27,698 nucleotides of DNA from JAPUDQ01 sp049289035 (GCA_049289035.1 JBAQIV010000060.1:1-27698); one strand, 5' to 3'; positions 1 to 6,629 are shown, counted from the first letter of the stretch. Numbers and translations are program-made. Notes: a model not told the origin generated them from the letters alone.

Positions 1-543
1 GGTGTATTCATAGCAAGCGCAATAGGCAAAATTGGTAACTTGCAAAGTAAGTTACAGCGCCTGCTGGACAGTTACCTAGACCAAGATATTGACCGAGAAA
101 CCTATGTCGCCAAGAAAGCCGAACTTATGAGCGAAAAGAAGTCGCTGGAGGAACAAAACAGCAAACTGACCCTAACCTCAACGGCTTGGGTCGAACCGAT
201 GCGAAACTGGCTCAAGCATGCTAACTCAATCTGTGAGATTACCAGAAGCTCCGAATTAGAAGCAAAAAAGGCTCTTGCCAAAGAAATCTTTGGCTCGAAC
301 CTAATTCTAAAATCCCAAAAGGTGCAGCCTACGGCTGCCCCCGTTTCTAGCTCTCCCCCTGAGAACATCTGGTTTTTGCTCAGCAAAACCAAAGAAAAAG
401 CCGCCCTTTCGGGCGACAATTTCCGTTCTAGTACAATTTTGGCTGGGGATGAGGGATTCGAACCCCCGATCATGGGACCAGAACCCATTGCCTTACCACT
501 TGGCCAATCCCCAATAATATATAGAATTATACGTCTCAACTAA
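1..543 (+). CDS. Serine site-specific recombinase, C-terminal part (cut by window edge)
   Basis: The frame is open from base 1, so the catalytic N-terminus lies outside the window. The visible part begins with a charged helical stretch (KLQRLLDSYLDQDIDRETY, then KKAELMSEKKSLEEQ) that resembles the coiled-coil and C-terminal region of large serine recombinases, which integrate or excise mobile elements. From about base 440 the frame reads antisense through tRNA-Gln and stops at 541-543. The tail residues (GDEGFEPP, LPLGQSP) are therefore tRNA sequence rather than evolved protein. A terminator for tRNA-Gln also lies inside the frame at 395-417. The gene probably belongs to an integrated element to the left that abuts the 3' end of tRNA-Gln. 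The family call rests only on the helical tail and the context, so it is moderate. Confidence 0.55.
   Translation, partial: GVFIASAIGKIGNLQSKLQRLLDSYLDQDIDRETYVAKKAELMSEKKSLEEQNSKLTLTSTAWVEPMRNWLKHANSICEITRSSELEAKKALAKEIFGSNLILKSQKVQPTAAPVSSSPPENIWFLLSKTKEKAALSGDNFRSSTILAGDEGFEPPIMGPEPIALPLGQSPIIYRIIRLN
395..417 (-). terminator. Intrinsic terminator of tRNA-Gln
   Basis: Read on the minus strand, a stem GTCGCCC/GGGCGGC with a GAAA tetraloop is followed by a T-rich run. It lies about 25 bases past the tRNA 3' end and inside the convergent recombinase reading frame. Confidence 0.75.
443..513 (-). tRNA. tRNA-Gln (anticodon CTG)
   Basis: On the minus strand the acceptor arms TGGGGAT/ATCCCCA pair fully. 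The anticodon loop is TTCTGGT, giving CTG for CAG codons. The T-loop is the normal TTCGAAT and the D-loop has GG, so the elbow is canonical. The discriminator is G and CCA is encoded at 440-442. A -10 box TATAAT lies at 526-531, twelve bases before the tRNA. Two partial copies of this promoter and tRNA start follow at 666-717 and 881-910. Confidence 0.95.
526..531 (-). promoter_or_regulatory. -10 box of tRNA-Gln promoter
   Basis: The minus strand reads TATAAT twelve bases upstream of the tRNA start. The same box with the same spacing recurs in the partial copy (707-712), and again before the third copy (900-905). No clear -35 hexamer was seen. Confidence 0.6.
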
Positions 544-988
544 CATTTTGTGTAGTGTTCTGGTCGCCTGGGACCTAGACTCACCTTCGGCGAGCCCGTC
601 GCCACATCTTCGCAAACCAGTTTGCGAGAGTGGACTCCCTTGCGACCCGCCACTGGCGGCTCTCACCATTGCCTTACCACTTGGCCAATCCCCATTGGCA
701 TATTTGATTATAACGTACTTGGGGTTCGAATCGGATTCGACCCGCCACTGGCGGTTCTCGCTATTGCCTGGACCTTGTCCGCCCAATAGCGGAACTTGGC
801 ACAATTCTGTCAAATCATAGATTTGTACAGAATATAGCCGATGGTGGAATAGCGAAAGCTAGTCTATCATCGAAGCGTTTATCCCCATTGGCATATTCGA
901 TTATAACGCACTTTTAACTTGTACCAGCGTCGATGTCACCGCACTCATCGTTGTTCGTCACTTTTCGAACAGAGGTAATTATAGCAAT
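544..988. repeat. tRNA-Gln-associated array: partial promoter/tRNA copies and palindromes
   Basis: This 445-base gap holds no credible protein gene. Bases 666-694 are an exact 29-base copy of the 5' half of tRNA-Gln (485-513), again preceded by TATAAT at the same spacing (707-712). Bases 881-910 match 688-717 at 28 of 30 positions, giving a third promoter/tRNA-start copy that diverges after GGGGAT. Between them are perfect palindromes: CGCAAACCAGTTTGCG (611-626) and two copies of CCGCCACTGGCGG (647-659 and 742-754). A 29-base block at 638-666 recurs beside tRNA-Gly at 27460-27488. Reading frames here are tRNA read-through. Confidence 0.8.
666..694 (-). pseudogene. 5'-half copy of tRNA-Gln
   Basis: It is identical over 29 bases to the acceptor, D-arm and start of the anticodon stem of tRNA-Gln. 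After that, tRNA sequence is replaced by a block starting TGAGAGCCGCCAGTGG. There is no anticodon loop, T-arm or 3' acceptor strand, so it cannot make a tRNA. Its -10 box is intact. Confidence 0.85.
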
Positions 989-1759
989 TTATTTGGTACC
1001 GCTCAACCGCGACAACCACTTCGTCACAAATGACCGCTTTTCACCTTTGTGGTGATCGTAGCCAAGTGCCCAGATGGTCCCATATGCGAAGATAACCCAC
1101 AGCATGTTAAAAGCGATGAGAACAAACGAACTTGGCAAAGCCTTAAACTCTCCAAGTTGAGCAGTCGATAGGCCACTACCGTAAGTCCATATAGCCACCG
1201 AACACCACCAAAGCGGCACCAGCACACTCAGCGCACCGCTGACATACTGCGCGAGTACGCTCAGGCGCATACGAAGCAAAAATGGCACTGCAAATACTTC
1301 AGATGCCACAACAGCACTCGCCACCCACAGCGTGAGCGTACGATCATTGCCAAGCACACGGCTCAGTTCTGGGACAAATGTATCAATCCGAAACAAATGA
1401 ATGACCGCAAACGCTATCATGACGACAGCGGCGACCCACCCGAGAGTTGCCCCGTTTTTTGAGCGTAATGTTGGTGCTGGTTGTGAAGACGGTAGTGTAT
1501 ATTTCATAACGCCCAGTATAGCGCGTTTGTCGACAGGACCATAGTGTCGGCTGTCGGTGCTCATACTTGCATTGTCACCCGCCAACCACACATGGTCACC
1601 CGCAATCTTCACGACTCGTTTTATCACCTCTCGTTCACCGACGCGCGCCACCACGATATCTGCTACTTTATACCGCGCCGCAGACGACGCCACCACCACA
1701 CTACCAGGCGACAGTGCCGGAGACATACTCGACCCGCTGACACGGCGAAAGTAGATCAT
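989..1759 (-). CDS. sodX: Ni-superoxide dismutase maturation protease fused to a 4-TM domain
   Basis: Residues 1-90 form an S26-type signal-peptidase domain. They contain the Ser-x-Met motif GSSMSPAL (nucleophile near S11), the general-base lysine region REVIKRVVKIAGD (K48) and the GDN motif (61-63). The gene overlaps sodN by four bases (ATGA), and its expected role is to cleave the NiSOD leader and expose the His1/Cys2 nickel hook. There is no N-terminal membrane anchor. Instead residues of about 106-233 form four hydrophobic helices. SodX is usually a small single-domain protein, so this fusion is unusual. The membrane half resembles MauE/DoxX-like four-helix proteins in length and helix number only, which is an inference. 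It probably tethers the protease to the membrane. Confidence 0.85.
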   Translation of the reverse strand: MIYFRRVSGSSMSPALSPGSVVVASSAARYKVADIVVARVGEREVIKRVVKIAGDHVWLAGDNASMSTDSRHYGPVDKRAILGVMKYTLPSSQPAPTLRSKNGATLGWVAAVVMIAFAVIHLFRIDTFVPELSRVLGNDRTLTLWVASAVVASEVFAVPFLLRMRLSVLAQYVSGALSVLVPLWWCSVAIWTYGSGLSTAQLGEFKALPSSFVLIAFNMLWVIFAYGTIWALGYDHHKGEKRSFVTKWLSRLSGTK

Positions 1760-2151
1760 CGTTTCGTAGCAGCAAATATGTCCGCGACAGTCTTGACCTG
1801 TGCAATCAGCTCATCACAGGCAGCGACATCGAGGTGTTGCTTCACAGCACTCGCCTGCTTCATGGCACGCCAGATCGTGTCGTGTAAATCAGGGTATTTT
1901 TCGAGATGCTCGGGCTTAAAATAATCGCCCCACAGCACGGCTAGTTCGTGTTTCACACGCTGGGCATGCCGTTCTTTCGTCATGATCATGCGTATAAAGT
2001 TGTTATCATTGTCTGGCGTCGGCTCTTCACCAATCGCCAGCGCTTTTTCGGCCATAACCTTGCACGTTTGTGCCGCATGGGTCATGGTATCTGTCTCATA
2101 TATACCGCATGGCACATCGCAGTGCGCATAGACTGTTCCAAATAATTTCAT
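1756..2151 (-). CDS. sodN: Nickel-containing superoxide dismutase
   Basis: The enzyme disproportionates superoxide to oxygen and peroxide. After a nine-residue leader (MKLFGTVYA) comes the diagnostic nickel hook HCDVPCGIY. In mature NiSOD, His1, Cys2, Cys6 and the amino terminus bind nickel. The rest matches the family: a four-helix body with ERHAQRVKHELAVLWGDYF and FKPEHLEKYPDLH. The length of 131 residues is normal. The start is supported by GGAGG at 2159-2163 and a TATAAT -10 box at 2178-2183 on the minus strand. The leader must be removed for activity, and the overlapping downstream gene encodes the matching protease. The pair forms a self-contained oxidative-stress unit. Confidence 0.97.
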   Translation of the reverse strand: MKLFGTVYAHCDVPCGIYETDTMTHAAQTCKVMAEKALAIGEEPTPDNDNNFIRMIMTKERHAQRVKHELAVLWGDYFKPEHLEKYPDLHDTIWRAMKQASAVKQHLDVAACDELIAQVKTVADIFAATKR

Positions 2152-2177
2152 ATATTTACCTCCGTTAGTATGTATGC

Positions 2178-2183
2178 ATTATA
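2178..2183 (-). promoter_or_regulatory. -10 box of the sodN-sodX operon
   Basis: The minus strand reads TATAAT 26 bases upstream of the sodN ATG, followed by CGGAGGT at 2158-2164 as ribosome-binding site. The -35 region is not obvious. No regulator site was recognised. Confidence 0.6.
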
Positions 2184-2257
2184 CCGTACTGCCGCTAGTT
2201 TAGTGCAGCTTCCTATCAGTGTTCGAGCGTGAAATGTTGTATTTTCTCACAAAATGC

Positions 2258-2379
2258 TTGTGCTTTTAGGTATAGAGGTGTACGATACTAACTAAGCGAA
2301 TTCAAAAAACAAAAACACCAAAAAAACTTGGATCGCTATTCCCACCACAACACTTAAAGCCCACTTTGTAGTGGGCTTT
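2258..2379 (+). ncRNA. Possible small RNA with A-rich loop and terminator
   Basis: The gap between sodN and trmD (2152-2484) has no protein gene. On the plus strand a weak promoter (TTGTGC, 17-base spacer, TACGAT, at 2258-2286) precedes about 90 bases containing AGCGA...TCGCT arms around an A-rich loop. These end in the hairpin AAAGCCCAC/GTGGGCTTT (2356-2379). The unit has the shape of a small RNA, but no known family was recognised. Confidence 0.3.
2356..2379. terminator. Bidirectional terminator downstream of trmD
   Basis: The stem AAAGCCCAC/GTGGGCTTT encloses a six-base loop and has A and T tracts on both sides. It can end trmD transcription on the minus strand and the candidate small RNA on the plus strand. 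Confidence 0.6.
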
Positions 2380-2484
2380 GACGGTTATAAGTGTCAGCAA
2401 CTTATTTTGCCTCATTGCTCATTACTATTCCCTCATTGCATCAGGCACATTGCACAGGTACAGCTAGTGGCGCAGATTAAGGCC

Positions 2485-3138
2485 TCACGGAGTTTTACGA
2501 GACTGGTTACTACGCCACGTGGCGATTTCGCCGTGATTGCCGCTTAGCAAAACGTCGGGCACTTTCATGCCGCGGAATTCCTCGGGTCGAGTGTACTGCG
2601 GGTATTCAAGTGTCTCGCCATCGCTAAAGCTCTCGATCGCTGCACTATTCTCACCGCCCAATACACCCGGGATGAGACGAACTATGCTATCGATGATAGT
2701 CATGGCTGGCAATTCTCCACCAGTAAGCACGTAGTCGCCCACGCTGATTTGCTCATCCACAAGCTCGAGTATGCGCTCATCATACCCTTCATACCGGCCG
2801 CAAATGAAGATATAGCTATCAGAGGTGCCGGCATACTCCTGCGCAAATTGTTGTGCCCAACGATGCCCTCGCGGTGTCATCAGCAGTACTTTTGCCATGG
2901 GATCGTTGACTTTGGCGGCAGCCACCGCGTTCCAGAGCGGTTCAATCATGAGTAACATGCCATCACCACCACCATATGGCGTATCGTCGACGCTTCGCCT
3001 GGGGCCAAGCCCATAATCGCGTAGGTTTACGCAACTCAGCTCGACAATCCCATCTCGCTGCGCTTTCCACATCATGGAATTTTCAAATACACCCGTAAAC
3101 ATCTCGGGGAAAAGGGTGATCACTTGAAATTTTCTCAT
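2485..3138 (-). CDS. trmD: tRNA (guanine-37-N1)-methyltransferase
   Basis: TrmD methylates G37 next to the anticodon using S-adenosylmethionine and so prevents +1 frameshifting. The protein begins with the family signature FQVITLFPEMFTGVFENSMM. It carries DDTPYGGGDGMLLMIEPL and the trefoil-knot segments FICGRYEGYDERILE and SVGDYVLTGGELPAM, including the catalytic region aspartates. At 217 residues it is at the short end of the family, with a reduced C-terminal domain. It lies downstream of rpsP and khpA in the usual order, but rimM is absent and an oppositely oriented small gene sits in between. No good Shine-Dalgarno sequence precedes the ATG. Confidence 0.95.
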   Translation of the reverse strand: MRKFQVITLFPEMFTGVFENSMMWKAQRDGIVELSCVNLRDYGLGPRRSVDDTPYGGGDGMLLMIEPLWNAVAAAKVNDPMAKVLLMTPRGHRWAQQFAQEYAGTSDSYIFICGRYEGYDERILELVDEQISVGDYVLTGGELPAMTIIDSIVRLIPGVLGGENSAAIESFSDGETLEYPQYTRPEEFRGMKVPDVLLSGNHGEIATWRSNQSRKTP

Positions 3139-3158
3139 CTGTTACATTCTCGCATGTA

Positions 3159-3187
3159 TTGACTTTTTTGTCTATAGATGCTATTAT
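3159..3187 (+). promoter_or_regulatory. Strong promoter for the 35-residue small ORF
   Basis: TTGACT at 3159-3164 and TATTAT at 3182-3187 are separated by exactly 17 bases. It points rightward, away from trmD, and overlaps the region from which trmD would be read leftward. Confidence 0.75.
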
Positions 3188-3230
3188 TTATAACTGGCAT
3201 TGTCCACTGGTATGAGCAGAAAGGCTCACA

Positions 3231-3338
3231 ATGTACAGTAACTTCACCCCCTTCATCTTCTTCACCCTTGCGGGAACCTTCGGATGGGCGATGGTTCGCG
3301 TCATCTGGTGGATCGAGGAGGGAGGTCGAAAGAAATAG
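3231..3338 (+). CDS. Small single-pass membrane peptide (35 aa)
   Basis: ATG at 3231 is preceded by AAAGG (3220-3224) and lies about 37 bases after the predicted start of the promoter at 3159-3187. The frame ends at TAG 3336-3338. The peptide starts MYSNFTPFIFFTLAGTFG and continues WAMVRVIWWI, one hydrophobic helix, then EEGGRKK, a polar basic tail expected in the cytoplasm. The stop codon runs straight into a 63-base structured hairpin (3338-3400) with a T-run, then a terminator at 3427-3457. Promoter, ribosome-binding site, ORF and terminator form a complete unit on the strand opposite to its neighbours. No family was recognised. It could be a regulatory or complex-assembly membrane microprotein, or a type I toxin-like peptide; function is unknown. 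Confidence 0.6.
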   Translation: MYSNFTPFIFFTLAGTFGWAMVRVIWWIEEGGRKK

Positions 3339-3400
3339 GCTCGGTTCGAGGTAAAGGCTTGGCGTGCGAGATTCGCACCCGCCTTCTCGCTCGCCGAGCC
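3338..3400 (+). ncRNA. Structured RNA hairpin after the small ORF
   Basis: GGCTCGG (3338-3344) pairs with CCGAGCC (3394-3400). Inner stems CGAG/CTCG, AAGG/CCTT and TGCGA/TCGCA surround a short GAT loop. A T-run follows at 3407-3411. It may be the terminator of the small gene or a cis-acting RNA element. Confidence 0.45.
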
Positions 3401-3426
3401 CTTACCTTTTTCTATAGCTACTAACT

Positions 3427-3457
3427 AAAAAACCCGCCGATTTTGGGCGGGCTTTTT
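3427..3457. terminator. Bidirectional intrinsic terminator
   Basis: The stem CCCGCC/GGCGGG is flanked by six A residues on the left and five T residues on the right. It can stop transcription from both the small plus-strand unit and khpA on the minus strand. Confidence 0.75.
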
Positions 3458-3478
3458 AGCACAAATAAGGCTCTAACC

Positions 3479-3494
3479 CCCGCCAGATGGCGGG
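3479..3494. repeat. Palindrome of the CCGCCA-TGGCGG family
   Basis: CCCGCCAGATGGCGGG is a near-perfect palindrome of the same family as those at 647, 742, 7625 and (as an A/T variant) 27467. Here it is in the gap between khpA and the terminator at 3427, with a GAGC-type flank as in the tRNA-Gln array. Confidence 0.55.
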
Positions 3495-3552
3495 CTCGCA
3501 GTTCGGTTTGTCCTAGAGTCTTATCGAAAGGACCAGTTGAACTTATGATTAA

Positions 3553-4017
3553 TTATATATCGAGATCGTCTAAATCTGCAAGCTCGGCGCGTGTCTTGGC
3601 AGCGAGGTCAGACTCTTTTTCCACAGGCTTCCCTGCTGGACTATCCACAGGACTGTCATCTGCTGTGTCTTGCCAGTCAGATGCTGTCGTGTCATCGGCT
3701 ACCGTAGCGTCATCCGTGGTGGCAGGAGCTGGTTTCTGACGAGGCATATCGCGTTCACCCTCTGGTCGATCAACGTCGACGATCTTGAGGTTGTAGCGTG
3801 CGTCATTTTTTGTGCCAAGCGCCCGCAAAAGTGAACGCAAACTTTGCGCTGTTGCACCGCGTTTACCGATGACACGCCCGAGATCTTCAGGATGCACTGT
3901 GAGCGTAAGCAAGACGCCCTTTTCATCGACAATGCGATCAACAACCACATCGTCAGGGTGCCCTACGAGAGATCGTACGATAAACTCGATAAATTGTTGG
4001 TCAATAGATGCTGACAT
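3553..4017 (-). CDS. khpA: KH-domain RNA-binding protein (KhpA-like) with acidic tail
   Basis: Residues 1-80 are a compact KH domain. FIVRSLVGHPDDV leads to the RNA-binding loop region VHPEDLGRVIGKRGATAQSL with its GKRG motif, typical of KhpA/YlqC proteins that bind structured RNAs. The remaining 70 or so residues are low-complexity, rich in Asp, Ala, Thr and Pro, and absent from the short family members. The start is fixed by AGGAGGT just upstream. The gene sits directly downstream of rpsP, its usual neighbour, and is probably cotranscribed from the rpsP promoter at 4560-4588. Confidence 0.88.
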   Translation of the reverse strand: MSASIDQQFIEFIVRSLVGHPDDVVVDRIVDEKGVLLTLTVHPEDLGRVIGKRGATAQSLRSLLRALGTKNDARYNLKIVDVDRPEGERDMPRQKPAPATTDDATVADDTTASDWQDTADDSPVDSPAGKPVEKESDLAAKTRAELADLDDLDI

Positions 4018-4111
4018 AATTGTGGTACCTCCTAAGGTCTCTACTGGTAATGGATATATTGTAACACGAGCTAGGCCGTCAGCTCACAATGATCAAACAA
4101 GCACAGATAGA

Positions 4112-4510
4112 TTACTCAGCGGGAGTTTCCACAGCTTCTTCGGCTGCTGGTTCTACAGTTGGCTCTACAGCAGGTTCCGCCGCTGGCTCTTCTTTAGGCT
4201 GGTTTTTACGAAGTTTTTCGGCTTTTTTCACCGCAACCTGCTTTTTGCCGGTATGTTTTACAACCCAGTCGGGTAATTTTACCTTTTGCTCAACCAAAAC
4301 TTTGACCACACGGGGCGTCGGCTGCGCACCATTTGTTAGATAGTAGGCAACCTTTTCACTATCAAGGGTCGTTTCTTTCGTGTGGGGGTTGTAGCTACCG
4401 ACATAGGCAACCACGCGACCACTTGTTGGGTGGCGGTGTGACTCCTGGACGGCTATGCGGTACATTGGGTAGCCACTACGGCCTTGACGTTGCAAACGGA
4501 TTGCGAGCAT
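4112..4510 (-). CDS. rpsP: 30S ribosomal protein bS16
   Basis: bS16 is a 30S assembly protein. The N-terminal 80 or so residues match the family: MLAIRLQRQGRSGYPMYRI, SGRVVAYVGSYNP and the DSEKVAYYLTNGAQPT segment. Residues 95-132 form an unusual extension, first lysine-rich then built of imperfect EPAVEPTVEPAAEE repeats ending in ETPAE. Such disordered tails are common add-ons rather than core fold. AAGGA lies before the ATG, and a near-consensus promoter lies at 4560-4588. It is the first gene of the rpsP-khpA unit. Confidence 0.97.
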   Translation of the reverse strand: MLAIRLQRQGRSGYPMYRIAVQESHRHPTSGRVVAYVGSYNPHTKETTLDSEKVAYYLTNGAQPTPRVVKVLVEQKVKLPDWVVKHTGKKQVAVKKAEKLRKNQPKEEPAAEPAVEPTVEPAAEEAVETPAE

Positions 4511-4559
4511 GAAATATTTCCTTATATTCTCTCAAATTTGATAATGATACTAGCACGCT

Positions 4560-4588
4560 ATTATAGACCAACTCTCTGATCTGGTCAA
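4560..4588 (-). promoter_or_regulatory. Promoter of rpsP-khpA
   Basis: The minus strand reads TTGACC, a 17-base spacer, then TATAAT. This is one of the best sigma-70-type promoters in the window. The leader to the rpsP ATG is about 40 bases and carries an AAGGA ribosome-binding site. Confidence 0.85.
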
Positions 4589-4610
4589 CAGGGGCGGAAA
4601 TATTATATAC

Positions 4611-4684
4611 CATATGTCATATATCGCTACTATGATCTATGAAATATGTATCTATCTATGGCATATGTTCTATGCATCTATGAA
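4611..4684. repeat. Degenerate short repeats of CTATG/CATAT type
   Basis: About 75 bases between the rpsP promoter and the 3' end of rnc consist almost entirely of CATATG, ATCTATG and TCTATG units. They resemble in style, but not sequence, the TATACG repeats at 14306 and around the gene at 23433. No promoter or terminator was recognised within them. Confidence 0.45.
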
Positions 4685-4700
4685 CTGGGCTATACCTCTA

Positions 4701-5420
4701 TCACCCCTGTTTTTCCTGCTCGGCATACACGGCAAGCGCGTTGCGGGCGGCTTCTTGCTGGGCAAATTGTTTACTCGGCCCCACCCCTGTACCCATCAGC
4801 TTATCACCAACATACACGCCCAGGGTAAATTCTTTTTCGTGATCAGGGCCGATCTCTTCGATCACCCTATATTGCGGCGTCATACCGTCGACACTTTGTG
4901 ATACTTCCTGAAGGTGGCTCTTGGGATCGCGCCAGCTACCATTGCTAAGTATGACATCGAGTTTGCTGAGTATGTGTTTTTTAATAAATGCATCAGCCGT
5001 ATCGTAGCCCTTCTCAAGATAGACAGCACCGATCAGCGCCTCAAACGCGTTGGCCAATATCTGAGCCCTGGCACGATCACTGCCATGCCGCTCGCCGCGC
5101 GATAGCCGGATCAATGGCTCATAGCCAAGCAGCGAGCCAGCCTCCGAGATACTTTCCGTTCGTACCAGCGCACTGCGCCAGCTCGTCAGGATACCTTCCG
5201 GCTCTGCATGATGACGGTACAGATAGTCAGTAACCGCCAGTTCCAGCACGGCATCGCCCAAAAATTCCAGACGTTCATTGTGTTCACGAGCACTTTTACG
5301 GTGTTCGTTCATGTAGCTGCGGTGTGTAAACGCTGTCACTAGCAGCTCAATATTTGCAAATTCAAACCCCAGCTGGGTACGCGCAAATTCTTGGTAGGCC
5401 GACGTATCAATGCCCTGCAT
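4701..5420 (-). CDS. rnc: Ribonuclease III
   Basis: RNase III cleaves double-stranded RNA and processes rRNA precursors. The catalytic signature HNERLEFLGDAVLELAVTDY lies at about residues 47-66, followed by the second acidic cluster LANAFEALIGAVYLEKGY with the metal-binding Asp/Glu region. Residues of about 165-235 form a double-stranded-RNA-binding domain ending GPSKQFAQQEAARNALAVY. The length (239) is typical. Its first 14 bases overlap the end of the upstream Nudix gene, implying translational coupling in the nusB-nudix-rnc group. Confidence 0.96.
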   Translation of the reverse strand: MQGIDTSAYQEFARTQLGFEFANIELLVTAFTHRSYMNEHRKSAREHNERLEFLGDAVLELAVTDYLYRHHAEPEGILTSWRSALVRTESISEAGSLLGYEPLIRLSRGERHGSDRARAQILANAFEALIGAVYLEKGYDTADAFIKKHILSKLDVILSNGSWRDPKSHLQEVSQSVDGMTPQYRVIEEIGPDHEKEFTLGVYVGDKLMGTGVGPSKQFAQQEAARNALAVYAEQEKQG

Positions 5421-5901
5421 GACGAATCCTTTTCATAGCTAGCAGCATGAGTTTACTGATATCTTCGTACTCAACCGCCTCAAGTGCGTCGTTAAACGCA
5501 AACCATTTGATCTCTTCATAAAATTCTTCTTTTTGTGCCCGCTCCTCGGGATTCAGGGCCTTCACCAGATAAATCTGCGTAGTCATGAGTACCAGTGTCG
5601 TCAGCCGACGATAGCGAAAATGCGTCTTGCCGAGCCAACAAATCGCTTCCGTTTCTTTCAGACCAGCTTCTTCGGCGATCTCACGAAGCGCTGTTTCCTG
5701 GGCTGTTTCGCCCTCTTCGACATGCCCCTTTGGTATTGACCAGCGACCCTTCGGGTCTTTTATGAGCAATATCTCTATCTCGCCCGCTTTGTTGCGGCGA
5801 AATACTATCCCACCAGCCGTCAGCTCACGAACTACTTCGTCAATAGAGGCTTTTTTGCGGTTAAAATACTTCTTAAATTTATCAAACTTTGGTGCTTGCA
5901 T
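5407..5901 (-). CDS. Nudix hydrolase
   Basis: Nudix enzymes hydrolyse nucleoside diphosphates linked to another group. The box is complete: G-x5-E-x7-REUxEExGU, seen as GHVEEGETAQETALREIAEE around residues 64-83. The flanking segments GGIVFRRNKAGEIEILLIKD and GRWSIPKGH are typical of MutT/Ap4A-hydrolase-like members. The substrate cannot be assigned. The N-terminal 30 residues are basic and may be an extra helix. It overlaps nusB by 20 bases upstream and rnc by 14 bases downstream, so the three are surely cotranscribed. Confidence 0.92.
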   Translation of the reverse strand: MQAPKFDKFKKYFNRKKASIDEVVRELTAGGIVFRRNKAGEIEILLIKDPKGRWSIPKGHVEEGETAQETALREIAEEAGLKETEAICWLGKTHFRYRRLTTLVLMTTQIYLVKALNPEERAQKEEFYEEIKWFAFNDALEAVEYEDISKLMLLAMKRIRHAGH

Positions 5902-6340
5902 GGTCTGGGTCCTCGATCAAAATCCGATAGGCTGTGCCAAGCACGCCATTGATGAATTTTGATGAATTATCGGAACCAAACGCTTTTGCAAGTTCAACTG
6001 CTTCATTGATCGCCACTTTAGGTGGTACGGTGTCCGCACATTCGGTCAGCTCGTACACGGCCATACGAAGTATCGTACGATCGACGCGCGCGATCTGATC
6101 GAGCGGCCACTCTGGCGCAATCGGTTGTATCACCTCATCGAGTGACGTCGCTTTGGCAACGACACCGCTTACCAGGGCTTTTACAAACGGCTTATCGTCG
6201 AGCGTTCGCTCATATCGCTCGAGATTACGAGCCAATATCTCCTCGACATCGGCCGATTCATCATGGCACATACGCCTAAAATCATACTCGTACAGCGTTT
6301 GCAGAGCGATAATGCGGCCAAGGTGACGATTAGATGCCAT
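5882..6340 (-). CDS. nusB: Transcription antitermination factor NusB
   Basis: NusB binds boxA RNA with ribosomal protein uS10 and supports rRNA antitermination. The all-helical protein shows the hallmark N-terminus RHLGRIIALQTLYEYDFR and the C-terminal signature VPPKVAINEAVELAKAFGSD with SSKFINGVLG. The length (152) is normal. It is the promoter-proximal gene of the nusB-nudix-rnc group and follows the rpmF terminator. Its own promoter was not clear. Confidence 0.95.
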   Translation of the reverse strand: MASNRHLGRIIALQTLYEYDFRRMCHDESADVEEILARNLERYERTLDDKPFVKALVSGVVAKATSLDEVIQPIAPEWPLDQIARVDRTILRMAVYELTECADTVPPKVAINEAVELAKAFGSDNSSKFINGVLGTAYRILIEDPDHASTKV

Positions 6341-6373
6341 AGCGGTTTCTTTGTAGTTGGTTCCTTAGTTATT

Positions 6374-6403
6374 AAAAAACGGTAGTTTCTGGTGTAAAAC
6401 TAC
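6374..6403 (-). terminator. Terminator of rpmF
   Basis: The minus strand reads GTAGTTTT...AAACTAC followed by CGTTTTTT. The stem includes the rpmF stop codon. Confidence 0.6.
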
Positions 6404-6543
6404 TTTGCTTTCCCTGATTCACGCTTGGTAGTGCGAACCTTGACTGGACTTTTGGCGTTCACCGCTCGAGCTAGCTTGAGCACGAGATGAGAGCGACGAA
6501 GACCAGTTTTACGAGGGGAGGTCTGCTTTTTCGGCTTTCCCAT
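6400..6543 (-). CDS. rpmF: 50S ribosomal protein bL32, short zinc-free form
   Basis: The 47-residue basic protein begins MGKPKKQTSPRKTGLRRSH, matching the N-terminus of bL32 (PKKxTSxxRxxxRRSH). The start at 6543 is chosen because AGGAG lies eight bases upstream; longer frames have no such site. Typical bL32 is about 57-60 residues and often has a CxxC...CxxC zinc ribbon. Here there is no cysteine and the C-terminus is truncated to a basic stretch ending ESGKAK. The identification rests mainly on the N-terminal pattern and size. Confidence 0.7.
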   Translation of the reverse strand: MGKPKKQTSPRKTGLRRSHLVLKLARAVNAKSPVKVRTTKRESGKAK

Positions 6544-6629
6544 CTGGTAATTCTCCTGTTGTGTGTTAAAACTTATAGCCAGTATAGCAAATGCCCTAGC
6601 GAACCTCAAGGACATTGTCGAAAAAAGTA

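Noticed and set aside
493..813. Minus-strand open frame of 106 codons with GDWPSGKA
   Set aside because: It is a read-through of tRNA-Gln, its half copy and the palindromes; the repeated peptide comes from tRNA sequence.
881..910. Possible further tRNA-Gln gene
   Set aside because: Only the promoter and first six tRNA bases are kept; no cloverleaf can be drawn.
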